Origin: Proteles cristata cristata
Taxonomy: Eukaryota > Chordata > Mammalia > Carnivora > Hyaenidae
Assembly: GCA_017311185.1 (NCBI GenBank)
Contig: JAESUZ010003088.1
Location: 682,001-746,000 of the forward strand
Direction of reading: 5' to 3'
Length of the DNA: 64,000 nt
A program made the translations under genes and the position numbers. The notes below the pieces were generated by a model that saw only the letters and a list, made by a program, of their open reading frames with translations, searched no databases and had not been told where the DNA came from. Positions 36,075 through 48,849 of this stretch are shown here, piece by piece (the first letter of the stretch is position 1; every line of letters starts with the position of its first letter).

Positions 36075-36546
36075 CTAAATCTATTGTTGTTCTCTTACAT
36101 TTTATTGCCTCTCTTGGGGCAGTGCCAGGCAACTGGGCACACCTTTTGCTCTGTGCTCCACGTGATATTAACGGGAAAGTGGTAGGTAAAGAATGGAAAG
36201 AATTACTTTATTTTTCATGCTCTTGGCCACAATGCCACTATATCCTCAGGGATATCTTCACACTCCGAGGAGAGGGTATTGAAATGAGAGGAACAAAATT
36301 CTTTTCTATATTTCATCCTTCCAGATTCCTCCCCTAAGGCAAGAAGTACACAGTAAATCATTTATTTCAATAGGGGTAGGAATAGAGCAAAACGCAAGGA
36401 GATAAAGAAACAGATTAATAAATAGAGCTCACAAAATATTATATTATCCCCTCCTATATTAGAGAGATACTAAAAGCACTTAGTGAGACAAAATATAGAG
36501 AATCTGATTTCATCTGGCATATGAAGTGGCTAAAAATGTAAAAATG
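36075..36546. other. Unique sequence
   Basis: A 71-codon frame at 36122-36337 has no recognisable domain. Confidence 0.4.
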
Positions 36547-36562
36547 GAATAAATCTAGGACA

Positions 36563-36807
36563 GGGGCACCTGGGTGGCTCAGTCATTTAAGCATCCGACT
36601 TTGGCTCAGATCATGATATCAAAGTTTGTGAGTCGAGCCCTGCATCAGGCTCTGTGCTGATGGCTAGCTCAGAGCCTAGAGCCTGCTTCAGATTCTGTGT
36701 CTCCCTCTCTCTCCGACCCTCTCCTGTTCATACTCTGTTTCTCTCTCTCTCAAAACAAATAAACAAATAAATAAACAAACAAACATTAAAGGGAATTTTT
36801 TAAAAAA
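36563..36807 (+). mobile_element. SINEC, complete
   Basis: Head GGGGCACCTGGGTGGCTCAG through CT-rich region and an expanded (AAAC/AAAT)n tail. Perfect 16-bp duplication GAATAAATCTAGGACA at 36547-36562 and 36808-36823. Confidence 0.96.
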
Positions 36808-36823
36808 GAATAAATCTAGGACA

Positions 36824-37249
36824 ATGGTATTAGTCTGAAAGTAGGTATAAGCGATCATGAAGTCATTGGATGTTGGAAAACCCAAAATCTGGACACTTAA
36901 ACCCATGGACTTCTTGCAAACCAAAGTTTTGCTTTAGGTGTCATCTCATTATAATGATTTTTTTTAATTAGGAAAAGGATAATATTGAGAGTATTTTTTT
37001 CCTGCTTTGTACTTTCCTAAATATAAGTATGGAAATATGTGAGGAATAATAAAGAAATAGCTATATGGGCTTGGCCAATTCCCATATTTGTTAAAGTATT
37101 CTCTAAATAATTACACATTAGAAATATATATTATCTGTTTACAAAGAGCAGGTAAAAATAGACATCTAATAGAACATGAACAGATATTGAAAATCTGAAA
37201 CATTAGCAGTATGCATTCACTAACTTTAATGTATTTCGTGTTTTTTAAG
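36824..37249. other. Unique AT-rich sequence between SINEs
   Basis: Nothing identified. Confidence 0.4.
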
Positions 37250-37262
37250 ATTTAGTTTAACT

Positions 37263-37511
37263 TGGGGCACCTGGGTGGCTGAGTCAGTTAAGCATCTGAC
37301 TTTGGCTCAGGTCATGATCTCGCGGTTCGTGGGTTGGAACCGGGCTTCGGGCTCTGTGCTGATAGCTAGTTCAGAGCCTGGAGGCTGTCATCGGATTCTG
37401 TGTCTTCCTCTCTCTCTGACCCTCCCCTGCTTGCACTGTCGTTCTTTCTCTCTCCCTCTCAAAAATAAATAAAAAACATTCAAAAAAAATTTTTTAAGTA
37501 AATAAAATAAA
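37263..37511 (+). mobile_element. SINEC, complete
   Basis: GGGGCACCTGGGTGGCTGAG head, GGTTCGTGGGTTGG B-box region, CT-rich stretch and A-rich tail. Perfect 11-bp duplication ATTTAGTTTAA at 37250-37260 and 37512-37522. Confidence 0.94.
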
Positions 37512-37522
37512 ATTTAGTTTAA

Positions 37523-37786
37523 TAAAAAATGATAGAAAATATTTAAGAGCATTTTAACATTTGCTTTTTTATATATTATGTATCATATTACAGGTAATGA
37601 TAATATTTTTGTGTCACTTATTGGAAAATGAAGTTTATTAATGGGATAAATGATAGATTCTTGAAGAGTAGCAAAATATGCCACCCCAAAATATGCCTCT
37701 TTGGCATAAGGACTACATTGAGCTGATTATTTTGAGAAACAGCAAACACAAGAGAAATTCTAAAATGGAGTAGAAGTTACCCTTAA
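37523..37786. other. Spacer between oppositely oriented SINEs
   Basis: Unique AT-rich sequence. Confidence 0.4.
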
Positions 37787-37800
37787 GTATCTGCATTTGT

Positions 37801-38028
37801 TTTCTTTTTCTTTTTAATTTTTAATGTTTTATTTATTTCTGAGAGGGAGAAACAGTGTGAACAGGGTAGGGTCAGAGAGAGAGGGAGACACAGAATGCCA
37901 AGCAGGCTCCTAGCTCTGAGCTAGCTGTCAGCACAGAGCCAGACGCGGGGCTCGAACCCACAAACTGTGAGATCATGACCTGAGCCGAAGTCAGATGCTT
38001 AACCAACTGAGCCACCCAGGCGCCCCAG
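37801..38028 (-). mobile_element. SINEC, minus strand, complete
   Basis: Well-preserved reverse complement ending GAGCCACCCAGGCGCCCC, with B-box complement GGGGCTCGAACCC. Perfect 14-bp duplication GTATCTGCATTTGT at 37787-37800 and 38029-38042. Confidence 0.96.
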
Positions 38029-38042
38029 GTATCTGCATTTGT

Positions 38043-38766
38043 AATGTTATCTACCTTTCTGCACCAGATAGAGGAGAACTCTTAGTCACAAGAAACTCTG
38101 ATCAATTTAAATTTGCATAACAAATCTTACTCTTGCTATTCTCAGTAACCTCTCATAATTAGCCTCCTCTTCTCCACACATAAACATCTTTTTTTTCCTT
38201 TTGTATTTAATTGAAGATGATGTTTAGGTTGTTAACTTAGGCCACAAAAGGGTTAATCCCTCAGTTTCTCTCACGTATTTGAGAGATGTATGTGTTAATT
38301 AATTTCTGGTTTTCTTTTGTTAATCTTTTTCAGGAGTCTAAGCTAAGAAGTCAGAAAAGTAGAGGGAATTTTTTTCCCTCTTCTACACACTAAAAAACAA
38401 CAAGGAAACAAGATATTAGAGAGTTGATTGATTTTAACATTTTCTTCTTCTAAGGATGATTTTTTTGGAGTAAGAAAATACATTCTACGTACTGGCACAA
38501 ACAGAAATGGTCATTAATGTAAAAAGACAAAGGAAACAAGAGTTGTGATATTTATAAATATCTTATTGTAACTTCCTTTATCTCAATGGCACAGTAACTC
38601 AGTTTGCAAAAATGTGCTAGTGGGTTGGACCTGGAACCAACCGTTGGCTTCCCAGAAAACCATGACTACTTTAACTATGCATTCAAGTTCTTCCTTCTAC
38701 GTTCTAACCCTTCTTCCTCAAAAAAAGGTGGGGGGGGGGATGTTGAAGGGGCTTGCTTTCTTTTAA
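38043..38766. other. Unique AT-rich sequence
   Basis: An 82-codon frame at 38604-38852 runs into the next SINE and is not a gene. A G9-10 run lies near 38730. Confidence 0.4.
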
Positions 38767-38778
38767 AAGAGGACTTTT

Positions 38779-39006
38779 GGGGCACCAGTTTGACTCAGTC
38801 TAAGTGTCTGACTCTTGATTTTGGCTCAGATCATAATCTCATGACTTGTTAGATTGAACCCCATGTTGGGCTCTGTACTGACAGTGAAGAAACTGCTTGG
38901 GATCCTCTCTCTCCCTCTCTCGCTCTCTCTATCTCTCTCAGCCTCTCCCCATGTGCTCTTTCACTCTCTCTCTCTCTCTCTCAGAATAAATAAACATTAA
39001 AAAGAG
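38779..39006 (+). mobile_element. SINEC, diverged
   Basis: GGGGCACCAGTTTGACTCAG head, long CT-rich region and AATAAATAAACATT tail. Duplication AAGAGGACTTT at 38767-38777 and 39008-39018. Confidence 0.92.
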
Positions 39007-39018
39007 AAAGAGGACTTT

Positions 39019-41240
39019 CAAAGCAACGGTAGAGGTAAGTTTCTTATAACTATATATTTTTTTCTGATACCACAGTATGGGAACATAATAAAAACTGGAA
39101 CATAAAAAAACATAAAAAAAAAAACACCCACAGGGGGCTATGTTTTACTCCTGCTTTTTGAAATAGATTCTTTTAAATACCCTTTTATATTTTCTTTCTA
39201 CTATTTTTTAAGTGGAGTTTCTCAGAAATGGGTCCTAAACCCTCATCCCTTTTTAAGCACCATACTTTCTCTAGAAGAGCTAACACTCATTATGATCTTT
39301 TTCTAACATCCAAACGTGCACAACATCCAAATTAGATCCCAATTTCCTTAAGACATATATTTCCAACTACAACATTTTTGATCTTTGTGCTTGCAATTCA
39401 TCAAGTTACCATGAGATGGTGGTGAGGCTGTTAGTTCTCAGAGACTGTAGTTAGAGTATATTCTTCCTTCTCCATAATGAAATGTGTCAGCAATTTAAAT
39501 TTCCTGTATTTAAGAAATACACTTTTGTAATTCTAAAAACAAAATCATATTTGGTTTCTATAAAAAGTAACAAAAGAAATACTCATAGGAGAAAGAGTAC
39601 AGAAATTCAGTGATATAGGAACTTAACGATGCTTCCCCCAACTATCTTAAAGACTTCAAAGAAATAGATATTTCTATCAGTGACTTAGTGACTTGTAAGA
39701 AGCTTTAGGTATTGAATTCAACACAAAGCTAGAACCATAAGATTTTACTGATTCTTATACTTTCCGTTTAGACTTCCTGTAGAATTACTATTTTCATCTT
39801 CATGTTGAAAAGAAAAAAAATGTCTTAGTGTTATTGTCAAATGCCAATTCCACATAGCACAGAACAGATCTAACGGAATCATGATGGATTGGCTCCATAA
39901 AGAACTCTAAAACATTGATAGTAAGGAGAATCCGAAAGGGCAAGAATGGAACTGATTCTCTCCATCTCCATGTCCTTGGCTACGTCTTCCCTTCCTGCTA
40001 GTTGAATTTAGGTTTGTAGTATTTGCGATACATGACATACTGATAAAAGTAGAATTTGAAATCAGAAGAGCTATGTTTTCTCTGGAGTCAGAAAAACATT
40101 GCCCCAATTCTGCTCCATGCACCTTGAGATCTGATAATAGGCCTGTCTTATTTATTAGTGACTTCACAACACCACGACCCTATCCCTAGCACCTAGGGAT
40201 GCTTACAAATAATGCTAAGTAAATGATTAAAACTTTATCATCTAACTCAAAAGAGTTAATATGAAGATCAAAGGAGATAATGCTTGTTTTCATAGTTTTT
40301 AAATTCTCAAGTGTTATACCAAATTAGTTGAAGTTATTCTTACTGTTTATTAAAGCAGCTAGATTCAACAACAACATCATCATGTTAGAGCTAAAAGCTT
40401 TGCAACTAATTACATTTTGTTTTCTGTCCTCCATCCTCCCCTGGCACATACCAAGCCTGAATAAATTTAGCCATCAAGGACTCTGCTTCCGCAAACAAAG
40501 AAAATCAAACAACTCAGTTGATGAGGGCCCTAGTTTCTAACTATATTTACTATATCACATAGGATAGGCTAGGTGAAGCTGCAATAAGAAACAACCACAA
40601 AAATTTATCTAGCTTAAGCAAAGGTATGCTACTTCCCCACCCTACATGGTACTAGGCTGGGGACTCTCCTCCATGACAAACTTGTGACCCAACATGACAA
40701 AATAGCCACTTTTTGGATTATTTGTTAATTGTTGTGACAGAGAAAAAGAGTTCTGGAATGTTTTTCTACTGGCAATTAAATCTTCCTTCCAGAAGTAACA
40801 CTTGGCTCCTCTGTGAATCAATTCATTGGCAGGAAATAGTTACATAGGGGAAAGAAGATGAAAGTTGGCCATGAACTCAGAGGCCGAAGTAGAAGATGAA
40901 TACTAATGGCTATAACACCTGGACCCTCAAATAGTCTCAGAAACCCTACTTGTCTCAATATTTTCCCTTTTTTACAACAGCCATTTGTAACTTTCTCTAA
41001 TATTCTTCAAACTCCTGACTAACCACCCTCTGGTGGTGTCTTCCGTCCCCTTCATGGAGGAATAGAAGCCATCATCAGGGTGGTGAGCTCTGTGAGGACA
41101 GAAACAACAATCCTCTTCTTTGCAGTCACATCCTTACTTCTTAACGTAGAATCAGAACATAAAAGTTATCAAGTAACTATTTTTTACAGAAATCTTTCCT
41201 TATTAATATCAGGTCTCTCCTATCAATAGATGTAGTAAGA
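39019..41240. other. Mostly unique sequence with faint ancient repeats
   Basis: 40140-40230 may be an L2 3' end ('CCTAGCACCTAGGGATGC', 'GCTAAGTAAATGATT') and 40230-40330 a MIR end. 40558-40680 has the phrase 'GCTGCAATAAGAAACAACCA' of a common LTR-like repeat. Each is weak. No gene seen. Confidence 0.35.
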
Positions 41241-41288
<48 letters not shown>

Positions 41289-41289
41289 A
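41241..41289 (+). repeat. (AAAT)n microsatellite, about 12 units
   Basis: Uninterrupted AAAT tetranucleotides ending in AAAC. No SINE or L1 precedes it, so it is not an obvious retroelement tail. Confidence 0.95.
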
Positions 41290-41489
41290 CAATCCCACTA
41301 TAATGCTTAGAATCTGTGTTATCATATAGGAGCTCAAAAAGGGAAGTTTGCAGGTATGATTCAATTAAGTATCTTGAATTGACAGGATTGTCCTGGGTTA
41401 TTTGGCTGGGCTCTAAAAGCAATATATGCATCTTTATAATAAGGAGGCAAAGGAAGATTTGAAACACACAGAAAACTACATGAAAATGG

Positions 41490-41695
41490 AGCAGAGAGAG
41501 ATCTGAAAAGCCTGGCCTAGAATATTAGAACATAGTAGCCATGAGCCAAGAAACAGCAGCAGCCACCAGAAGCTACAAGAGGCAAGGAATGGATCATTTC
41601 CTGGAGCCTCTGGAATAATTATGGCTATTCTGACACACTGATTTTGGCCCAGTGACACTTTGGCCTCTAGCACTGAGAAAAGATACAACTAAGTT
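41490..41695 (+). mobile_element. MLT1 (MaLR) LTR fragment
   Basis: 'AGCCACCAGAAGCTACAAGA', 'GGCAAGGAATGGATCATTTC', 'CTGGAGCCTCTGGAA' and 'CTGATTTTGGCCCAGTGACA' reproduce the MLT1 mid-LTR phrase order closely. A solo remnant of an ancient non-autonomous ERVL relative. Confidence 0.75.
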
Positions 41696-44600
41696 CATGG
41701 TCATTTGTAAGAAGAAACTAATACAGATTGGATTTATGTAAGATTTATATTTTCTAAAATCTGTGCATTGGGCAAAATGTATTGCTATTTGTAAAAATGC
41801 TTAATATTAGCACAGAAACTAAAAGATTAATTACAATTTTTATTAACATGTGTTCACTACATTTTGTGAAGTTATAATACTTGCAGTATTGTTTTACTTC
41901 CTAAAATGACTTGATTTAGGGTGGAGTTTTCAAAATATCAAAATTGTATTCAGCATATAGTTGACTATCTCCCAGGTTTGGATAGTTTAAAATATCTTAA
42001 TTATAATTGCTACAGTTTGTGGCATATGGTTATTTAATATATAACCACTGCATGTGGTTAAATTGCAGTAGTTGTGGTAGCAAGAAGGCTTACCAAAATT
42101 ATGTGTTTGTTTATTGGCTTTGCCACCATCTCTCCATTCTTTTCTTCTCTTTTTACACATTAATAATGTTCTGTATTTATTTTGCTTCTGCACCAGTTCC
42201 GAATTTACTTTTCTTCAAAATGTCAAAAATCTAATAGCCCTTACTTGTACATATTGGGATTAAGATATTAGAAATTCAATCCTTTGAAAATATAAGGAAT
42301 GAATATAACTGTACAGAAATCTTTGAGTTGCCCTTTAGAACTCTGGCTATAAGTATAGAACGTATCTTTTCCAGATATGAAAGCAAATGAGGATTTCACA
42401 GGAAAATGACCAACTACAAAGTCTTCATGGAAGCTAGAATATCTAAGTACAACCTAGCAAACTGTTGAAATGGGCTCCATGAGAGAATTAAAACTATCAT
42501 ACATCTGTATACTTGCCAAGTTACCTAAGCAGTGATTTTAAACTCTCAAGGCCGTATAGATCTACCATTTTCCATTAGCATATAGTAATATTTCCTTCTT
42601 AGGCAAATTACTTAATGTATTATTCTAGTATGTGTCCATTTATGCTTTATTTGACTACAATTTGATTTTCATAAAGTAAACTGTACCACAATAGATTTCT
42701 GGGAAAAAATGTTAATTAATGCAATCCCTCGTTATAATAACCCGGTGCAGTTGTAAGTTACTTCGCAAAGTAATAAGAAAATAAATTACTATGTGATATT
42801 CTGTTCATCCAGAAAGGTTATATTGCCACTTTTGGAATGGCTTTGTTTATATTCCAAGAGTCATCATTACAGTGGGAGGTTATAGCTCACGTTCTTCTTT
42901 CCTGGTGTTCCCCAACCAGCAGCATAGAGATAATGCTTTTGTTTCTCTTTAGATTGTAAATTTCTTGTGCATTCCAAATATTAATCAGTGTTTATTTCGC
43001 TTCTGGGTCCTCCCTTTTCTTCCCTACCCTGCCCTCCACAGTCTTCCCTGACTATATAATGAGTCACAGCTGATGCTGTTTATTCCTGTTGGGATATTTT
43101 TAACATCAGACTTGGTATATTGAGCTTCGCCCACTCTCATTTGAATCTACTCCCTGTTTCTCTTTGACTTGTCCCCTCAGGAAGTCTCATCTATGCACAA
43201 AACACCCTTTGAAGTAAAAGGGAGCTTCCCTCTTCAATGGTCTTCCTTATCCAGGATGCCAGGAAAGAATAGGTTCCTCCCAAACAACTGAATGTAGGGG
43301 TTGTGTCTTTTGTGTTTGACAGGCTTCCGATGTCTCCATTTCTTTAGAATGGAAAGTGGTTCCAGGCTGCTCTACCACTGACATGGGTGTTTCTTAAATG
43401 TTAACTGAATGGATGAAAGAAACTTAATGTGAGACTATGAGAAAAGAAAAACACACATACACGCATGCACAAGCACATGCCCCCCCCCAACAAAACTAAA
43501 GCTAATTCACATTTTCCAGTTGTATGAAAAGCAGTCTGTCTCTGATATTATATGGAGGCATTTAGCAAAAAGAAGTAACTGCAGATGGAACAAGTGATCC
43601 CAGGAGAGAAACAGACTTCAAACAAAAGGGATCCATCGCATTCTCATGATGACTCTATTTCCCAAAAGATCAAGACCCTTGCTTTATTTGGAAACACGTT
43701 TAATTCTACTAGAATTTGTAATGTGCTACAAGTCAGCAAAATTTTGTATCACAGAAAATACTATAGTGAACTAAGAAAGACAAAATCTGAAAGTGGGTGG
43801 TAAGTAAAATAAAATGATGAAGGACTATTTAGCACAAAAATAGTCCTTTTCCCCCACATCTTTGTAATTATGGCATTCCAACACTTTTTAAACATCCTAA
43901 AAGCAAATGTTACTAAGAGAGAGATTCTAGACATCATAATATATCTCAAAAACGATTGATAAAATGATAGGCTAAAAATATGAGATGTCATGGAAACAAA
44001 GGAAGAAACAAAGAGACATTGTATTAGAATATATCATTTGAGGAATGGAGGCTTTATTGTTCCAAATTTAAAACACTGAAAGGAGGAAAAAAAAGAGAAC
44101 CTCACTTATGATATTTATCTATACCTTTCAGTGTATGTATGGAGAAACCAGAATAATGGAGACAGTCAAAAACTGGCTATTGGCACAAAGAACGTAATCA
44201 GCAAATCAAAATGCTCAACTTTTATGATAATAACACTGATGTAAAAATAAAAAGATGTTTCCTCAAACCACAGTAGATCCATGAGTAAAGCAGGGAGCAA
44301 AATCTAGAGGTTGTGGTTCACACATGGAGTGCATACAAAAAGCCTCTCTCAACCATCTTTGATGGGGTAACTGATGTAGTTGAGAGCTTTAGAGACAAAA
44401 GGGTAGTTGCCCTCATGGTTCATCCCCACAGAGAATAACAGGAAAGGGTGATGGATGCATTAGCACAAAACAACTGTAAAACAGGCCAACTCTATTCCTA
44501 CCAGTCTGCATTCTTCATGTCTTAGAATGTCCAAGGCCTGACCTAGAGAAGTAGTGAGTCACTTCCATGCCCTAACAGTTGGATGGGGAAAGTAAGCCTC

Positions 44601-44895
44601 TAACCTTTTTGATTGTAGTAAATCCACCCCCTATTTCCAGATGGGAATCTCATTCAACTGGATTCACATGGATCTTCCAGGTGCATCTGACTTTCTGCAA
44701 TTGTACCATGCATATGTATTTTCTTATGACTTTCCCCAGTGATAATCTCTATCTTTTGGCAGAAATTCCCATTCATTGCCAATTTTTCAAGGAACTCCCA
44801 AATCTGACAACCCTTTAATAGCCCTCCTGTTCAATCATAACCATTATCAGTCAAACTGGGAAGCCATTTTTTTTTTTTTTTTGCCACCATTGAAT
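41696..44895. other. Unique AT-rich sequence, 3.2 kb
   Basis: 43000-43430 has faint L2-like phrases ('CTTCCCTGACTATATAATG', 'AACTGAATGGATGAAAG') but is not convincing. A poly-T run ends near 44882. Short frames have no domain. Confidence 0.35.
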
Positions 44896-45160
44896 ATCCT
44901 AGTATTGTCCATCCTTTAAGGCCTAACTCAATTAACACTCCACCAGAGACCTATCCATATCTTCCAACTGGCACTGCCACATCACCACTGAGCTTCCTAG
45001 GATCTGGCAACTTTCCCCTGTCTCCATCAGTGGCATTCAGAACTTTTAACTGAGACCAGAGATACGGGCATAAGAATGATCTTCCCCGCCGTACCATAAG
45101 CTTCTTAAAAGAAGATCAGTGAGTGACTACTTTTATATGTAGCTTATCAAAAACTGAATA
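44896..45160 (+). mobile_element. L2 3' fragment
   Basis: 'CCATCCTTTAAGGCCTAACT' then a diverged middle and 'AAGCTTCTTAAAAGAAGATC' match the L2 3' end in order. Confidence 0.55.
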
Positions 45161-45544
45161 AATAAATGGAGAAATACTTATTCCTTTCACTGTATGCACA
45201 GTGACAGTGTGCCAATGCCTCAGTACTAAATATGAGATCCACTGAAGATACAACTGTCCTCAACTTGGCCCAGTCATTTCAGTAGTTAGCTAATGTTTCA
45301 TTAGTGGAAAAGCCAGTTCCCTCTACATGAAAATGCTTACATTTTTGCATGGCCTACAAGAGCATGCAAGCTCAGCTTCAGATTTACTTTCTCTTCCTTT
45401 GCATCTTTTGACTTTTCCCCATTACCCTCTGACTTCTATATCCACTAGCTTTATTATTATATTTTTTATCCCCAAACACACCAAGGAACTCTTGAAAAAT
45501 GTACTCCTTCTTCCTAACAAATAATCTCTACTCTGAGTTCCTGC

Positions 45545-45835
45545 ATTTCATCTGTTTAACTCTTATCGTTCTTTAGATATCAGCTATCACTACCTCAGGA
45601 GAGCCTTCCTTGATCCTTTGGATTGTATTCCATTCCTTCAGAGTACTTTTTATATTAATGATATATTACATATAGTCAATATCATGATTACTTGCTTAAT
45701 GTCTGGCATCTATACCATAAGCTCCCAGATAAGAAGGACCATTTCTGGCATTTCTTACCAATTCTATCTCTAGCATCTTGCAAAAACCTAATAGACAATG
45801 GATACCCAATGAATATTTGTTGGAAAAAAAAAAGG
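45545..45835 (+). mobile_element. L2 3' fragment
   Basis: 'CAGGAGAGCCTTCCTTGATC', 'CATAAGCTCCCAGATAAGAA', 'TATCTCTAGCATCTTGC' and 'CCCAATGAATATTTGTTGG' are the diagnostic L2 3' phrases, ending in the short A-rich tail. Confidence 0.7.
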
Positions 45836-45889
45836 ATGCATGAACACTTTATACCATAAATGCTGAGTGTACCTCCAGGGTGATACATT

Positions 45890-46085
45890 TCAGTATCATG
45901 GCTTTTGGGCTCTTCAGACTTATTTAGGTTAAATTCATGCTCTTCTACTTAGTGACTTTGTTAATTTGGAAAATAAATTACTCTGACTCTCACCTGGCTC
46001 AACTAAAGAAATGAGAATGATAATGTCATTTGTTGTATATAGAAAGGTATCTGATATTTATTGAGAATAGTAGATGTTTAATCAA
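45890..46085 (+). mobile_element. MIR SINE
   Basis: 'TTCATGCTCTTCTACTTAGT', 'CTCAACTAAAGAAATGAGAA' and 'ATTGAGAATAGTAGATG' follow the MIR order, head to tail. Confidence 0.65.
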
Positions 46086-46189
46086 AGTCAATTCTCTTTT
46101 CCTTTCTTTAGTGAATTCAAAGCTCAGTGACTATAGCTTATTTGATCCCATGTAATCAATTACCAGAATTGGAAAAGAAGATCTGTAAG

Positions 46190-46440
46190 TATTTAGATGT
46201 CATAATAGAAAGACCATGTATGTGTTTGCTCTTACTCATTTCACAGAGAAGTAATAGTGAAAGTTAGATCATGTAAGCTTTTGTAAATAATGAAAAAAAA
46301 ATTGAATTTACTCTGAGCATAATGGGAAGATATTGAAGAACTTTCTTATGAGATTCAAGGAAGCACTCTACTACTAGACTTAGTTCTACAGCATGGGAAA
46401 GGCAATGAGATGAACTGAGTTGTTGGGTGTTATCTATTAG
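46190..46440 (+). mobile_element. Ancient repeat fragment (same family as 24595-25290)
   Basis: 'TTAGATCATGTAAGCTTTTG', 'GAATTTACTCTGAGCATAAT' and 'GGGAAGATATTGAAG' correspond to the same unnamed mammalian repeat. Very diverged. Confidence 0.4.
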
Positions 46441-48119
46441 GATAGAAACAAGGAATATATAATGTGTTTTTCCAATTCAGCCATTGTTAGATGAAATCTT
46501 TAAGAGAAAAGAATAGAAAAATTTCACTTAAGAAATTCCATTTGCAAAAATTTCTTCAAAGTTTGCCAAAAAGTTGGAATAAGTCTGGGTCAGTGGTGTA
46601 AACACTTAAATGTTTTCAATTTCCAGGTCACCAGGGGCAAAGCATACAAATTTATTTAATATAAGTTTTCTGTGACACAGGAGCTTTCATAAGGAAATAA
46701 AGACACAAATAAACATTTATACCTATGTATTTTTAGGCTAGGTTTGATGAAAAGTGCACAGTAATGGAGGAATATGATAGGTTAAGAAGTACAAGGTAAT
46801 TTTAATATACTAGGGGAACTAGGAACAAAGCCTGCTTGTTAGGATTCTTCTCGGCATCCTATAGTCTTTAGAGATAAGATTGTTCCTTTCCTCTGGGTAT
46901 AGGGACAGCATTTTACATATGAAGCTATTAATGGCCTATTTTAGGGAAGAAAGGTGAGGGGGGGAGAAGGTCAGAGTGACCATCTGCTTCTCCAATGATC
47001 TCAGATTTCATCAGCTGAAATATTCACTATATCAAAGTACCATGTTTTGGGGTTAGCCTGTCCTGAATCCCATCAGTATTGGTTGTTAAAATTAAAAATG
47101 AGTAAGGTATATATCTATTATATATTCTTTAGCCATCTCTAAAGTAAATTGAATGACCCCTCTCTCTGCAAAGTCTAACTTATTTCCCTAAGCTCATGTT
47201 TGAATAACATTAATTTCCATAAATTCTCAAACTGCTAGTTCATATTCAAACACTTTTCCTATTGAAATAAAATTAAGGTTAATTAATTTGTAAAGGAAGA
47301 TTAAAGGCTCTAAATATGCAAAGTAGAGCTAAATACCAAACAAGGCATGAGATAATGACTGTCTACAGGTATTTGAAAGTGTAAACATCACAAAGACTAA
47401 AAATCATTTAACACAGAACATGATTTTTATAAAACTAAGAAAGTAGGATAATATTCATGGATCTGGACCATGAATAAGATCATGGAGCAGAACTACTTTT
47501 GGATATGAAATTGTAAATTCTCCTTCCTTAGTTAAATGGTAGGACACGAAAATGCTTTTTTGCGTGTAGAAAGATCTGCCTAACAAAATGAAGATCAATA
47601 AGTATTCATTAATAGTTGCCCATTAATTGGCAACAGGCCATTCTTTTCCCTTACAATCAGGGACTCTACTCACTACTGTTATTCTCAGTGACTTATGAAT
47701 CCTCTTAATACCGTTTGAAGTAGAAGATCACATCAAATAAAACAGCCCTGTACTCTATACTTGTCTTACTGGTAATGTACTTAGATACCAATTTTCCATA
47801 ATGAACATAGGAGGCAGCTTAACCACACCAAAAATGTTTGGCCCTTCCCTAACATATTTTAACTAAAATCAGTCAGGAATGGGACTTGGGATGTCTCCAT
47901 GTCTAAATATCTAATATACAAAACAGCAGTTACATTTCTTATGACTATCCAATGTCATAATCCTTAGTAATCTTACAGCAGTTGTACTTTAATTATAACA
48001 AAATTCCTCCTAATAACAAATGAGTGATAAAATTTTAATTTAAAACAAAATCACTGTTTTTCTATAGTGTTTTATGGATTAATGCTTCTTTACTATTCAT
48101 TTGATAGACTATGTGTACA
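46441..48119. other. Unique AT-rich sequence
   Basis: No gene or clear repeat recognised. Confidence 0.4.
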
Positions 48120-48797
48120 TGAGGTTATTCCCAAAGTATAATATTGATCTAAAGTCTGATGGGACTACATCATATACAAAAGCTTCTGCACAGCAAAGGA
48201 AATCAACAAAATGAAAAGACAGTGTAGAGAATGGGAGAAAATATTTGCAAATCATGAATCTGATAAGGGGTTAATATCCGAAATATAAAGAACTTCCACA
48301 ATTCAATAGCAAAAACAAAACAAGATCTGATTAAGAAATGGGCAGAGGGGCTGAAGAGACAGACATTCACCCCCCCAAAGAAAACCATACAGAGAGCCAA
48401 TAGGTACACAAAAGTTGCTCAATGTCACTAATCACCAGTAAAATGCAAATCAAAACAAAAATGAGATAATACTTCACGCCTGTTAAAAGGTCTATCATTA
48501 AAAGACAAGAAATAGCAAGTGTTGGTAAGACTGTGGACAAAAGGGAACACTTGTTCACTGTTGGCGGGAATGCAAATTGAGGTAGCCATTATAGAAACAG
48601 TATGAATGTTCCTTAAAAAGTTAAAAACACAACTATCATATTATCCAACAATTCCACTTCTAGGTATTTATCCAAAAGAAATAAAAACACTAACTCTAAA
48701 AGATATATGCACCCCCATGTTCATTGTGGCATTATTTACACTAGCCCAGACAACAGGACAATCTAACTGACCAGTGATGGATAAATAAATAAAATGT

Positions 48798-48849
<52 letters not shown>

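Noticed and set aside
36563..39006. CRISPR-like spaced repeats
   Set aside because: The spaced similar sequences are SINE copies with target-site duplications in a mammalian genome.
41177..41467. Ile/Tyr/Leu/Phe-repeat frame on the minus strand
   Set aside because: Produced by the (AAAT)n tract.
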